From NCBI GenBank assembly GCA_021397845.1, contig CM038044.1, positions 103,600,942 through 103,664,941 of the forward strand: DNA of 64,000 nucleotides, read 5' to 3'. The position numbers were made by a program, and so were the translations under genes. Below are positions 10,276 to 20,719 of the stretch, piece after piece. Origin of the DNA: Areca catechu. Its lineage: Eukaryota > Streptophyta > Magnoliopsida > Arecales > Arecaceae. The number at the start of each line of letters is the position of its first letter. Positions within the stretch are counted from its first letter, which is position 1. Below the pieces are notes generated by a model. It searched no databases and was not told where the DNA came from. It saw only the letters and a list, made by a program, of their open reading frames with translations.

Positions 10276-12237
10276 TGATGGGGGACGGCATGCATGAAAA
10301 TTATCCTAAGAATCCAAACAAGTACCGATGCTTATAATAAACATAGATTCTGGAGAACATTCAAATAGGGTAGATCTTAGATCATTCATTTCCTCATGCT
10401 AGACTTAATAAAATAACAAAGAACCAGGACTCAAAGATTGAGAAATCCCTGATCAAGGACATGCACGTATTTCAAAACTTCAGATCTAAAGCAAGTAAAG
10501 AAAGATAGGACCTTACAACAGTATTAGCTATTTTCCTGTAATGAGATCACTTAACCTTGGAAGATGTGGCCTAGGTGATCGACAATCAGTCGTCCAACGA
10601 CAGGCATCAAGAGCACGGGTTGATGGTTAGGATCCCTTCAAGGCTCGGTACCGGAAAGAGGGACCCTACAAGATTTAATCACGGATCAAATAAAAGAGCC
10701 CAAAATTAAATCATATGGTCCAAAACCAAAACATTGGCCCAAATAAAAAAAAGAAGGAACTGAAGGCTTTGTGGAACAGGGGACACGGGTTAGAAGCCAA
10801 GTGGAAACTCGCAGGGTAGTAGCTCGGAGAAGACGGTGTCGAGCGATCTCCGAGGGTGGATGAAAACATCGGACTTCGGTGGAAGCAGAGCAGCCAACTG
10901 AGAAAAGGAGCTGGGAGCTCGAGATGTCCGGAAGGGATGCTATGATCTCGGGAACAGGGGAGGCACGCTTTATTTGGGTAAGACTTCGTGAAGAGCTGAC
11001 GTCGTGGCGATCTCCAGGAGGAGTGAGATCCGGCATTGGAGACCGAAGGAGGGAGTCTGGCGATGGGAACCGGAGGAGGGAGTTCGGGTGTTGGAGACCG
11101 GAGGAGGGAGTCTAGGTGATGGAGAACTGGAGGAGGCTTATGGACGACAGGAGACCGGAGGAGGCTTCCAGATGACGGGAGACCGGAGGTGGGAGGTTTG
11201 GGCAATGGGAGGCCGGAGGAGGGAGGTCGGGCGGAGGAGCAGAAGGAGGGAGGGTCTGGCGATGGGTGGACCGATGGAGGGATGTTTAGGTGACGTGAGG
11301 CTTGGGACATGGCAAACACGAGTGGATGGGCTTCTTTTTTGAAGGCGGAATAGTGGGGTTGGCTAGAAGTTTTGGGGAAGACGGAGGCATTTGTAGGAGG
11401 GAGGTGCAACGGTCGGATACAATGAGAATGTGAGGTGCAGTGGTTGATGGAGTTAGATGGAAAGGATGTGCAGGGTGGGTCGGAGACAGCGTGGAAGAGA
11501 AAGAAGCAACGGTGATGGCGGTTGGGCTTGTAGTGGTGTTGGACTGATGGGAGAGAAGTTCGATGACGGGATCTCAGGGCTAAGGGTTCGGATCAGGGAA
11601 GTTAGGAGAACGGGCTTACGAACGGGAGCTCTTCTCGTTTGTGGACATGGCAGAGGGACGGCTTGGCACTTTGGGGAAGATGGTGACGGCGTGAAACGAA
11701 AGAACAGTGGGATAGCTAAGGCCTCGCACCCCTCGACGTCGCCGGCAGCGATGAAGGCAGTGGCGGAGCCTCGCACTCCTCGATGTTACAACAATAACGA
11801 AGGCAGTCGAAAAAAATCAATCGGAGAAGAAGAACCTTTCATTTGTATTATATTCAATCTCCTTTTCTTACAAACCATAGCCTTATTTATAGGATTCGGA
11901 CAGAGGGTTCCAGAACGGGTTTACAACATAACAAATCTAATGATTAGTTACAAACTCAACTAACCACTAACTAATCCAAGGATTAGTTGCAAAATATAAC
12001 TAATCCTAAGAAGTGGCAGGGAATTTGTTACAATGGATTTTCAAGGATTTCCCATATTTTAAAATTGCAAAAATGAAGCAAGAAAATTATGTAAAATTCT
12101 GGAAATTTTTTTGCACCTGGAATTCTGTTTGACTGTGTCTTGAGTTGGCTTGGTGGTCAAGATGCAGGTCCTATTCTTCTTGTTCTATGATCCAGATGGG
12201 TCCTTGAGTCTTGGTCTTGGTCTTGGTGTCCCCACCA
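10276..12237 (-). repeat. 5' LTR of gypsy1
   Basis: 1962 bp from TGATGGGGG next to the primer site to ..CCCCACCA at 12237. It carries a G-rich repeat block (11020-11290) and a stretch with clustered CG dinucleotides near 11640-11790. Long ORFs here (for example 10711-11409) are Pro/Ser-rich readings of the G-rich strand complement and not genes. Confidence 0.85.
11020..11290. repeat. G-rich imperfect tandem repeat in gypsy1 LTR
   Basis: Six to eight diverged units of roughly 25-40 bases built on GGAGACCGGAGGAGGGAG. Many GGAGG/GGAGGG runs lie on the plus strand, giving G-quadruplex potential. Confidence 0.75.
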
Positions 12238-13330
12238 TTATGTTAATAGCTTTCATCTAGAAATATCTTAGGAGGTCATTTTAATATAATATAGTGTGTA
12301 CTATTTTTTCTAAAGTCCTAATTTTACTTTCTACCTCCCATTTTTTTGAAATATCCTAGGTACAAAAAAATTATGATCAATGCCTTTTTTATTATAAAAG
12401 TTTTTGAAATATTAATTTTTAAATCTAGTTCCATGATCATTATGATTGCAAATAATTAAAATACCTTTTTCAATTGAAACATTTCTATAAAACTTAGTGA
12501 AAGCTGAAAAAGTTATATCCTATACACAAAAAACATCATCCATGTAAAACATGACTAGACTATTTTTCTTTCCACCTAAACTAGTGGTCCTTGTGAAAAA
12601 CGTGACTAGACCATATTTCTTTCCATCTAAACTTTGGCCCTTGTGGGTCCAAATAGATCCATATATAGTAATCCCAAAGGTCTAGAAGTAGTGACTATGT
12701 CTTTTGACTTGAAAAAATTTTTAGTTTATTTTTTAAATTGGCATGCATCACAAATTTTATTTTTTAAAAAAATAAGTTTTGACAAATCTTTTATAAGATC
12801 CTTTTTGTTCATTATAAAAATTAAATGCATACTAACATGTCCTAATCTATAGCACCATAACCAACTAGTCTCATTGACTTTGATTTTCATTACAACCAGA
12901 CATTGACCATCTTGCATAAGAAGATCATCAAGATTTATCATGTAGATATTTCTATGCCTATATCTAATAAATATGACTCCATTGTCATTGAACCTGGAAA
13001 ATTACATAAAGAATTCAAAAACTACTTTAAATCCTTTATCATAAAATTAACTAATACTAAGTAAATTATGTTTCAATCCATCTACAAGTAAAATACTTTT
13101 TATATAAGTAAAGGGGGTGATACAAAATTTATTGATTCCAAAGATTGTCCTTTTCATTATCACCAAAAGTCACATTATCTCCATTCAATACTTTAAGAGA
13201 TGTGAATTACTTCACATCTCAAGTCATGTATCTTGAGCAACCGCTATCTAGAGACCATATTCTTTTTCTCTCCTTGGTTGTAAGACATACCGACAAAATC
13301 AATCAAGTAAAAACTTTAGGTATCCAAGCT
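12238..13330 (-). pseudogene. SIRE-B protease and integrase remnants
   Basis: This aligns with SIRE-A 2270-3330. The GAG-pre-integrase zinc part is readable at 12726-12941 (LWCYRLGHVSMHLI for the usual LWHGRLGHASMHLI, then CDAC). The protease box region is near 13230-13260 (WSLDSGCSRYM-like, frame broken). Stops are frequent. The copy is cut at 12238 within the integrase core by gypsy1. Confidence 0.75.
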
Positions 13331-13339
13331 ATCCTAGAT

Positions 13340-15060
13340 CCTTTAAGGTTAGTAGAGATGGTTCCTTTTAGAATCTAAATTTTCTTTACATTGTTTAGTT
13401 TCCTACAATCACATAAATAAGCTTTATATCCTAATCTACCACAATAGAAATATATAATGCTAGATGATGCAGGATCAAAGAAATTTTTGAAATACTTGTA
13501 TCATTTTTGTTATCTAAAACATAATCTGGCTTTGCTAAAAAATAACTGTTCGATTATTCAAAAGCATTTCAATTTTTCGAAACATATATGAACTTTTCAA
13601 CAGATGGTTTAATTTATTAAGTTCTTCTTTCAAACTCTTGTTTTCTTTGGTTAAGCCTTTTTTTTTCTTTTGAAAGCTTTTCATTCACTAATACAAGCTT
13701 TTGCTTTTTCAAATCCTGATTTTCTTGAATTAAGCTTTTAATTACTTTTGTTAATTCTTCCTTTTCACTTGTTAAGGTAAGCTTTTGATCCTTCAACTCA
13801 TGATTTTCTTGAGTTAAGATATTATTATTTTTTGATAGTTTTTCTTGTGAACTAGTTAACTCAAGAGCTTGTTTCTTTACTTCTATATTTTTCAATTTTA
13901 GCTTCTTAAAATCTTCCATGAGTTCACCAAAAGCATCTTAAAGTTCTTCAAATATAAAATCAACTTTGGTTTCAGACCTTACCTCTTTGTCATGGGCCAT
14001 GAACATAGGTTTGCGACCTCTTATATTTTTCAATCGGAGCTAGAGTGATCACTCTCACTCCATATCACCATCATTGCTTTCTTCTTGTATTTTCTTGAGA
14101 ATTTCTTCAAAAGGGGGCAATCCATCTTATAGTGACTTGGCTTCTTATATTCGAAGCATATGGACTATTCTTCTCTTTTTTTCTTTCTTTCTCCTTGCTT
14201 GGCTCTCCTTTATGAGATTTCTTCTTGTAGCTATGCTTCTTCTTCCGTATAAACTTTCTGAACTTCTTTGATACAAGGGTTGTTTCATCATTTTCATCTC
14301 TCTTATTCAAGTCTTGCTAGATTCTTGTTTGCTGCTTGTATACTTGAGGATAATAGTCTTCTTTTTATTTTCATTCTCGACCATCTTTTGCTTCAATGAT
14401 AGCTCATAGGTCATAAGAGAGCCTAGGAGTTGCTTAAAGAAAAATATATCAAGATTGGGCTTTTGTATAGTGGTGTCCTTCGCATCCCATGCCGTACGAA
14501 GAGATCTAAGAATTTTGTTCACAAGTTCAATATTAGAGAAAAGCTTGTCCAAACTTTTCAAACTATTTATGATGTTAGTAAATCTAATATACATTTCAGT
14601 TATAAATTTATTAGGTTCCATCCTAAATATTTCATAAGTATGAATAAGCATATTTATCTTAGATTATTTTACTTGATTAGCACCCTTATGAATAACTTCA
14701 AGTATATCCCATATTTCTTTAGTTGAAGAATAAATAGAAATCCTATTGAATTCATTAGGATCTAAAGCAAAATAAAATAAGTTTGTAGCTTTAGCATTTA
14801 ATTCAACTAGTTTAATATCTTGCTCATCCCAATCATCCTCAAGCTTAAGAACAGCAGTACCATCTATCATGATAGTTAGATTGTGAGAGCCTTTAATAAT
14901 AGTCTTCCAAAGGTTATAGTCTATGGCTTGCATGTAAATGCACATGCATATTTTTCAATATTTATAATTTGTTCCATTAAACAAATATCCGGTTTGAAGC
15001 TTGTCCCTCAATAGCACAAGCATCAAACTAGACTATCATTTGATCTCTATAGATCATTGG
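13340..15060 (-). pseudogene. SIRE-B gag remnants
   Basis: Frames at 14664-14945 (IQAIDYNLW-like start, DWDEQDIKLVELNAKA), 14307-14651 (MLIHTYEIFRMEP, LLGSLMTYELSLKQK), 14107-14310 (Lys-rich) and 13617-13919 (Lys/Asn/Glu coiled coil) follow the order of SIRE gag. The zinc knuckles are damaged. Confidence 0.8.
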
Positions 15061-15079
15061 ATCAAATTTAGAGTATCAA

Positions 15080-15091
15080 GCTCTGATACCA
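15080..15091 (-). other. Primer binding site of SIRE-B
   Basis: TGGTATCAGAGC on the minus strand, two bases from the LTR edge at 15094. It is intact despite the decay around it. Confidence 0.88.
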
Positions 15092-15130
15092 CTTGTTACC
15101 CAATGAAGCAATCCAAGAGGGGGTGAATTA
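15080..15130 (-). other. Primer/LTR junction of SIRE-B
   Basis: The primer site and the first LTR bases (TGTTACCC on the plus strand, usually TGTTGCCC) remain recognisable, which anchors the LTR edge at 15094. Confidence 0.7.
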
Positions 15131-17157
15131 AATTTTTCAAAACTTTTAGCAAGTATATGCTGAATTTGAAAAATAGTGAACTAATTGTATTGCAATGTAA
15201 GTATATAGATTATGACTATATGCAATACTTAAAAAAGAAAGAAGATAAAAGCAAGGCACAACAAAAATATAAAATTTATAGTAGTTCCATGAATCCCAAG
15301 TATCTATGTCCACTCCCAAGAATCCCTTAAAATTTTACTATAATCTTCCAAGATTATAGTTGGTTTATTTTCTAGGCTCACAAACCTAACCCGATTGATT
15401 TTTTCTTAGGCTCACCAACCTCAACCTTACAATAAGCCAACCCTAGGCATGCAATTTAATTCCAAGTCTTGAATGTCCCTAAAACTAGTTTCAATCCCTT
15501 TGAAACTAGTTTCAACTCAAACGAACAGAGTACATGAAAAATAAAATCAAAAACTCTCTAAAAAAGTAAAAAGAATATCGATGAAGCTCTTGAAGGAATC
15601 TTTAAGTTGTCTTCTTCAATGAAAAGCCTCCAATGATTGTAATGATTGCTAGTTATTAAGAATTGAAGTCACATTCTTTAAGAAATAGGCTTTTGATTAG
15701 ATGCTTGTACTTTAGAAGATTCTTTCTTAGAAGTATTTACTTTATCTTTGATTCTCTTGCTTTTTCAATGAGTTTGGTAAGGAATAAATGTACTTAATGA
15801 AAGATTGTGCCCTAAAAGCCAATTGAAATATTGTATTTCAATCCCAAAATCAATGAATTGACATTATTATAATAAAGGCATTATTTTCATCATACGCTGT
15901 GTCTTTATGATTATATGATGAACCCCATAGATTAGGGCTATGGTTCTAGGGTTATGATGAGATCATACCAGTGAGACCTAAAGCCTTAAAACCCTAATCT
16001 AAAATATTCCTGGTCGATGGGACATTGAGTTGGGGATCAATGTTTCTAGCAAGACCAGCACATCCTATATATGCTTTGTGATGAGGGTGACTGATCTCAC
16101 AGTCACTTGTGTTTGACACTAATACTAGGATGTGAGTGTTCATTAGAGAATGAGTTCACTGAATTGATCCAGATTAAGAATATCTAATGGAACCTTATCT
16201 GTTTGTCAATAGATAATTCTCATAGTGGAAGTAGTGCATATGGTCCTTTGACCTGAGACTACCATGGTACCTTATATATATGAATTCATACTTTGGTTCG
16301 CAATCAATCATGACACTGAGTCATGCATGAGGTGATACTGGGTATGGTGGATTGTATATGGAGGTTGTGAGTAGGTCAACAAGGAATTGATCAGCCCTAG
16401 TAAGAGGGAATTGCATCTAGCTAATTTCGATCAAATGATGGATTCAGGAAATCTTTGATCAAAGTATGAACATTAGAGTTAATTTCTAATGGTTTATTAA
16501 TGAATCATCATTATAAAGATTGAGCTAGGGATGAATATGAAATTGGATTTGACAAGTATCCATATTCATAATCATATTCGGGATTCAAGTTGATCAAAGG
16601 ACTGAATTGTCCGGTAACTCACCACTGAAGGGTATTTTGGTAATTTCATCAAAATTCAACATCTTCCGGGTAGACATGATATGTTGCTAGATGTCAATCT
16701 TGTCTTGTAGGTATATGATTGAATTATGGTAATTCAAATCAGTTAATTAGAATTAGATTCTAATTGACCGAGTCGAGCTAGTTTGAGTTGACCTAAATCG
16801 GCTTAGTTGAGATCTAACCGAATTAAGTCAAATAGCACTTGGACCTACTGCTGGCTAGGTGTGGAACCCAATGGGTCACATACAAAAGAGAATTGATGAA
16901 GGACTTAATTTGAAATTAAATCATGTTTGCAGGATAAACACACTAGCATGTGTTGCAGAACCAATTTCTATTCGAATCAAATTCAAATTTGGTTCTGAAT
17001 TAGGCTTAATTAGGTTCTAATTGAACCAGATTAAGGTCTAATTTAATTTTTTGGACATTGAGCTAACCCATGGCTGAACCTAAGAAAATCAAGTGCACTG
17101 AGACTCTCTCTCCAAGCCACCCACGCCCTTCCTCACCCGCGCGCGCCAAGAAGAAAA

Positions 17158-17246
17158 GTCCACGCGCGTGTGGACTTCTCTTCACGCGCGTGGGAAGGAA
17201 ATACCATCGGAGAAAAATCAAGAAAAGGGGGGGGGGGGGGGGGGGG
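17158..17246. repeat. CG-rich hairpin and 20-G run in solo LTR
   Basis: 17158-17175 reads GTCCACGCGCGTGTGGAC, a 6-bp stem around GCGCGT. CACGCGCGTGGG follows at 17183-17194. 17227-17246 is an uninterrupted run of 20 G, prone to slippage and quadruplex formation. Confidence 0.85.
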
Positions 17247-17514
17247 CGATTTGGATCCTTGTATGACGTCCTTGGATCTGGATCTGATGGACAGAAAAAT
17301 TAAGGAGAAAGATCTGTCACTTTTCGGTCGCAAATCCGTCTCCAAAAGTCGTGATTCTTCCTGAAGTTTTTCCGAGAGTCCTCCTCATCGGAAAAATGAA
17401 AATTAAATCGGAGAATCATGATTTTTGGTTGAGAGGACACGTGAGGAATGAGGGATCGTGATTCCTGGGGTTTCAGAGGGTTGCGATGTTTTGAGAAAAC
17501 ACCCCTCTGAAATC

Positions 17515-17522
17515 TATAAAAG
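17515..17522 (+). promoter_or_regulatory. TATA box of the solo LTR
   Basis: TATAAAAG lies in the U3-like part, about 340 bases after the CG-rich hairpin. It matches the plant TATA consensus. The start site was not determined. Confidence 0.6.
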
Positions 17523-18310
17523 GGTTTGGGTTCTCGGGGGTTTTCTGACAGATAATAAAAAGAAGAAATATACAGAGATCATATTCCTCTCCTCCTCTCG
17601 GGAATACTCCTTCCCTTTATGCTTGTTGGGTATTGTTTCCCTTATAGAGATAATCTCTATCGAAACTCTGACCCTAAACAATAATAAGAGGAAGGTCTTG
17701 AACGGTAAAGGAAAGGAAAAGGAAGGGTCTGTTCTTCTTCTTTTCTTCCTAGAATTAAGACTTTATTTGTCTTAATTTCTTCTTCCAATTCAATTCAAGA
17801 AAAGGAATTCAAGAAAGGGAATTCAAGAAAAGAATTCAAGAAGAGGAAAGAAGGAAGAAAAGAATTTTTCAAGAAGCAAAATTTCAGCCCAAAAGTCCGA
17901 GAATTGAATTCTTGAAAAAGAATTCAAGAAGAGGAGCCAAGAACAAGAAATTGTTGTCTTCATCTTTTTCTGTGTGGATCACCATTGGAGGGTGAACATT
18001 TGGGCACCTGGTGGAGATTTAAAGTTTGGATTTTAGCAATACAGGTTAGTACTTTAATTTGAGATTAAATCTTATATATACATGTTATATGTTTTAATTC
18101 TTTTAAGGAGATCTTGGGTTAAGGGTTTGGTGAAGATTTCAAAAGATAAAAAAAATTGAAATCTATGTTTCCGCCTTGCCACCGAACCCTACACTTAAAG
18201 TCTTCAAAAATCTGTTAGAGACCATTAAAGAGTGAAAACTAGTCATTTAACATAATATCCAACTTTCTACATTTCTAAAAATATAGCTATTATAGTACTG
18301 TTAGAAATTA

Positions 18311-18680
18311 AAGTATCGATACTTGAGTTTGTAAGTCAACACTTGAAGTTTATGTGTCAACACTTGGATTGTTCTGAAAAATACTGCTCTCTGGATCATC
18401 CTGTGATATCGATACTTGAAGGATGAGTCAAAACCTTGAGTCGATGCTTGAAGTCCAAGTGTCAACACTTTAGCCTATACCAAAAATTTAGATTTTTGTT
18501 ATTTCCTATGGCTTTGATACTTGGTGCATGAGTTGATCCTTGAGTTCAAACTATGAGTCGAAAATTGAATAATAAGTATCGACACTTGAAGTATGCTAGC
18601 TAAAACTTTGTGTGCCAATCCATTTCTTCTTTGAGTCTTTTTTGAGGGTCAACACTTTACTATCCTGAGTCAACACTTGA
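18311..18680. repeat. Decayed dyad array in SIRE-B LTR
   Basis: About 10-12 scattered units such as AAGTATCGATACTTGAG, GTGTCAACACTTGG and AGTCAACACTTGAC. The CG in the centre has usually become CA or TG, as expected from deamination of methylated C. Confidence 0.75.
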
Positions 18681-18977
18681 CTTGTGCCACTTGAGAAATG
18701 TATGCCAAACTCTGAATTTTGAAACTTTGACAATATTTTTATCATTTCAGCCTTCAAACATCAATAATTCAATATTTTCTTGATTTTTCCACCTGTGAAG
18801 ACATCTAGAAACATGTAATTCACTTGCTTAAGAGTTGATCCTTTTAGTTTACATTCTAATAGATTTGAAGGGTGCCTGAAATATTTATTTCACAACTCCA
18901 ACAAAATATTAGTATCTCATATATACTCAATAATTTATTATTTATCAAAATCAAGATTAAAGTCAACATCCTATATT

Positions 18978-19089
18978 ATCATGTTTTAATATATATGAAC
19001 TATTATTATTGATGAATTTATATTTTATAAAATTATCATATTTTAATGGATATAAACTATTATTATTAATCAATTCATGTTTTATAATT
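18978..19089. repeat. Two-unit AT-rich tandem repeat
   Basis: Two imperfect copies of about 56 bases (18978-19034 and 19035-19089) share ATCATRTTTTAAT and AACTATTATTATT. They lie just beside the SIRE-B LTR edge. Confidence 0.7.
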
Positions 19090-19261
19090 ATATTTTAATT
19101 TAAGTAATTAATTAGATATTTATTTTTATAAAATTTACATTATATAGAATCATAAACCCATTAATTGATTAATTTGTATATTCTACAGTATCCGCACATT
19201 TACATATTTTTGTTTATATGCAAGAAATATATACATTAATCAATTGATTATCTAGTTTGGA

Positions 19262-19480
19262 TAATTTGAGAATTGTAATTAATTTTATAGATAATTATAG
19301 TAATCAAATGGTATATAAGGATTCAATAGAAATTTTGGATAGCATTTTTTTAGCTCTCCTCACACATCTTCAACCATGTGGGGAGAACTAAGAAGAAATG
19401 CTATCAAAATTTTTTTTGATTTCTATTACATATCGTTTGAATACTATAATTGATCTACAGAATTATTATAATTCTTAAAT
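19262..19480. repeat. Long imperfect inverted repeat (fold-back)
   Basis: The left arm (about 19268-19368) and the right arm (about 19377-19478, reverse complement) align at roughly 80 percent, including ATAGCATTT and ATTATAGTAATCAAA/ATTATAGTATTCAAA. The loop is under 20 bases. It could be a MITE or a CACTA subterminal palindrome. Confidence 0.75.
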
Positions 19481-19913
19481 GGAAGAAGACCAATCTTTAT
19501 CTATTAGTTGGTGATAGGATGCATTAAATGAAATGAGAAGGTTGTCAGGATACTAAGTTTATATCTCATCACTAAAGATAAGATTCGGGAGAATGAGAAC
19601 AACAAGAGTTGACATTTCAAATACAAGATATAATAGCTTGGATGCCTAGGTAGAGGTCATTGTCAAGAGGTGTTTGGACTTGAAAGTATCATCTAAGTTT
19701 TCATAACAGGAATGTCATCTCCAGTCATCCTCATTTTTTCAAGTTTTATCTTTAATGATGGAATGTGTACTCACTATCTCCATAACCTTCTCGTATCACT
19801 TTATTTCTTGCATTACCTTTAATCATTTTAAATAGTTATCTACCATGTTAAATGATAAAATAATTGATAAGCATTTTGTCTTCTATTTGTATATATAAAA
19901 TTCTTAATATATC

Positions 19914-20317
19914 ATGGACCATAATTGGATTGATCGTCGAGTAGTCACAAGGTTATTTTTGCCAAATATAAAGAGGCTATCAAGTACTTCTATGAATATA
20001 CTTTTAGAAATGTGGCACTCTTATTTGATGGATGGGCTCATTATCCTTATAATAAATATATCAATAAAGAAATGCATGATAGGGATACAATAAATGTTCA
20101 TTTATATAGGAGTGGATTTATATCAAACTACAAGCATTGGTACCTACATGGAGAGATATGGAAGATAGTTATAATGGTTAGAAATCAGCAGGATATGGAC
20201 ACAGATAGAATGGTAGACATGGTTATGGATGCGACTTGTCCTGAATTTTTAACTAAAATATGGAGGATGGTCCAGAAGCTCACAGTGGGGTTTCTATCAT
20301 ATGCTAAAGGATATTGA
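19914..20317 (+). pseudogene. CACTA transposase-associated domain
   Basis: It starts at the ATG at 19914 (MDHNWIDR). One frameshift near 19960 moves into the frame KYKEAIKYFYEYTF and then 20012-20317. The end of the domain, VHLYRSGFISNYKHWYLHGE, is the hallmark of the N-terminal domain found with TNP2 in plants. The Cys pair expected in the middle (CPCxxC) is not seen; that stretch reads INKEMHDRDTIN, so any zinc-binding function is lost. Confidence 0.75.
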
Positions 20318-20719
20318 TGAACTACTATAGCTGGGATGTAAAATACATACCGTACTATTAGCTATGTCAGAGTTACTGAACTTAAAGGCTGAGTTTAATA
20401 TAATGATTAATTATTATGATAAGATGGCAGGAATAATAAAGAAAATGCTATCAAAGGAGGAGAAGTGTTGAGAGCTTTTATGCTTCAAAAAAAATGACAA
20501 AAAATATCGGTATGGGATAAGAGAAGATAGATGCATGCTACAATGATTGCATGCTTTTCTACAAAGAAGATTAAGTAAAGAGGTCATGTGACATAAGGGG
20601 TAAAAGCCGATTTAAGCCAAAGCAAGAGAGTAGAATTAAAAGGCCATACTATATATAGTTCTTTGATAACTTCCCTCACACCTAAGCTTTAAAGGCTTTA
20701 CTTGTCCAAAAATAATGTC

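Larger units (their letters stand above)
6514..12237 (-). mobile_element. Gypsy1: pol-deleted Ty3/gypsy chromovirus
   Basis: On the minus strand: 5' LTR (12237-10276), primer site, gag, an acidic tail fused to an integrase fragment, integrase C-terminus with chromodomain, then the 3' LTR (from 7142). SIRE-A interrupts the 3' LTR at 6513, and the rest lies outside the window. No protease, RT or RNase H is present, so a large internal deletion has removed them. The chromodomain at the polyprotein end identifies a chromovirus, probably Tekay/Del-type. The right end abuts SIRE-B at 12238 and splits that older element. The two LTRs differ at about 25 of 215 compared bases, so the insertion is old. 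Confidence 0.88.
15798..18193 (+). mobile_element. Solo copia LTR of the copia3 family
   Basis: 2396 bp from TGAAAGATTGTGCCCTAAAA to ..ACCCTACA, flanked on both sides by the 5-bp duplication CTTAA (15793-15797 and 18194-18198). It aligns with the copia3 LTR at 55795-58195 (2401 bp): same start, same CCCCATAGATTAGGG segment, same GTGGATCACC(A/G)TTGGAGGG near the end. No internal region is present, so it formed by recombination between two LTRs. Small ORFs inside it have no family match. Confidence 0.9.
12238..18968 (-). mobile_element. SIRE-B: old, heavily decayed SIRE-type copia element
   Basis: On the minus strand this has an LTR (18968-18194 plus 15797-15094, split by a solo LTR), primer site, gag and part of protease/integrase. 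It then stops at 12238 where gypsy1 was inserted. The missing pol end should lie left of the window. Every domain aligns with SIRE-A and SIRE-C, but with many stops and frameshifts, so it is much older. Confidence 0.85.
15094..18968 (-). repeat. 5' LTR of SIRE-B, split by a solo LTR
   Basis: The LTR is in two pieces, 15094-15797 and 18194-18968. Together they make about 1474 bases, close to the 1438-1451 of the other SIRE LTRs. The right edge ends ..TCAACA as expected. A decayed dyad array lies at 18311-18680. Confidence 0.82.

Noticed and set aside
10711..11409. 232-residue Pro/Ser-rich protein on the minus strand
   Set aside because: It lies over the G-rich repeat in gypsy1's LTR, with equally long ORFs on the other strand. 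Low-complexity reading, no family motif.
11457..11963. 168-residue plus-strand ORF
   Set aside because: Within the gypsy1 LTR and antisense to another ORF. The 3' LTR copy at 6514-7142 does not keep it open.
17070..17364. Small ORFs around the G20 run
   Set aside because: Gly-rich or Pro-rich readings of the homopolymer inside a solo LTR.
19391..19480. microRNA gene
   Set aside because: The hairpin is long, but without small-RNA data a MITE or transposon-end palindrome is more likely. It is kept as a finding only.
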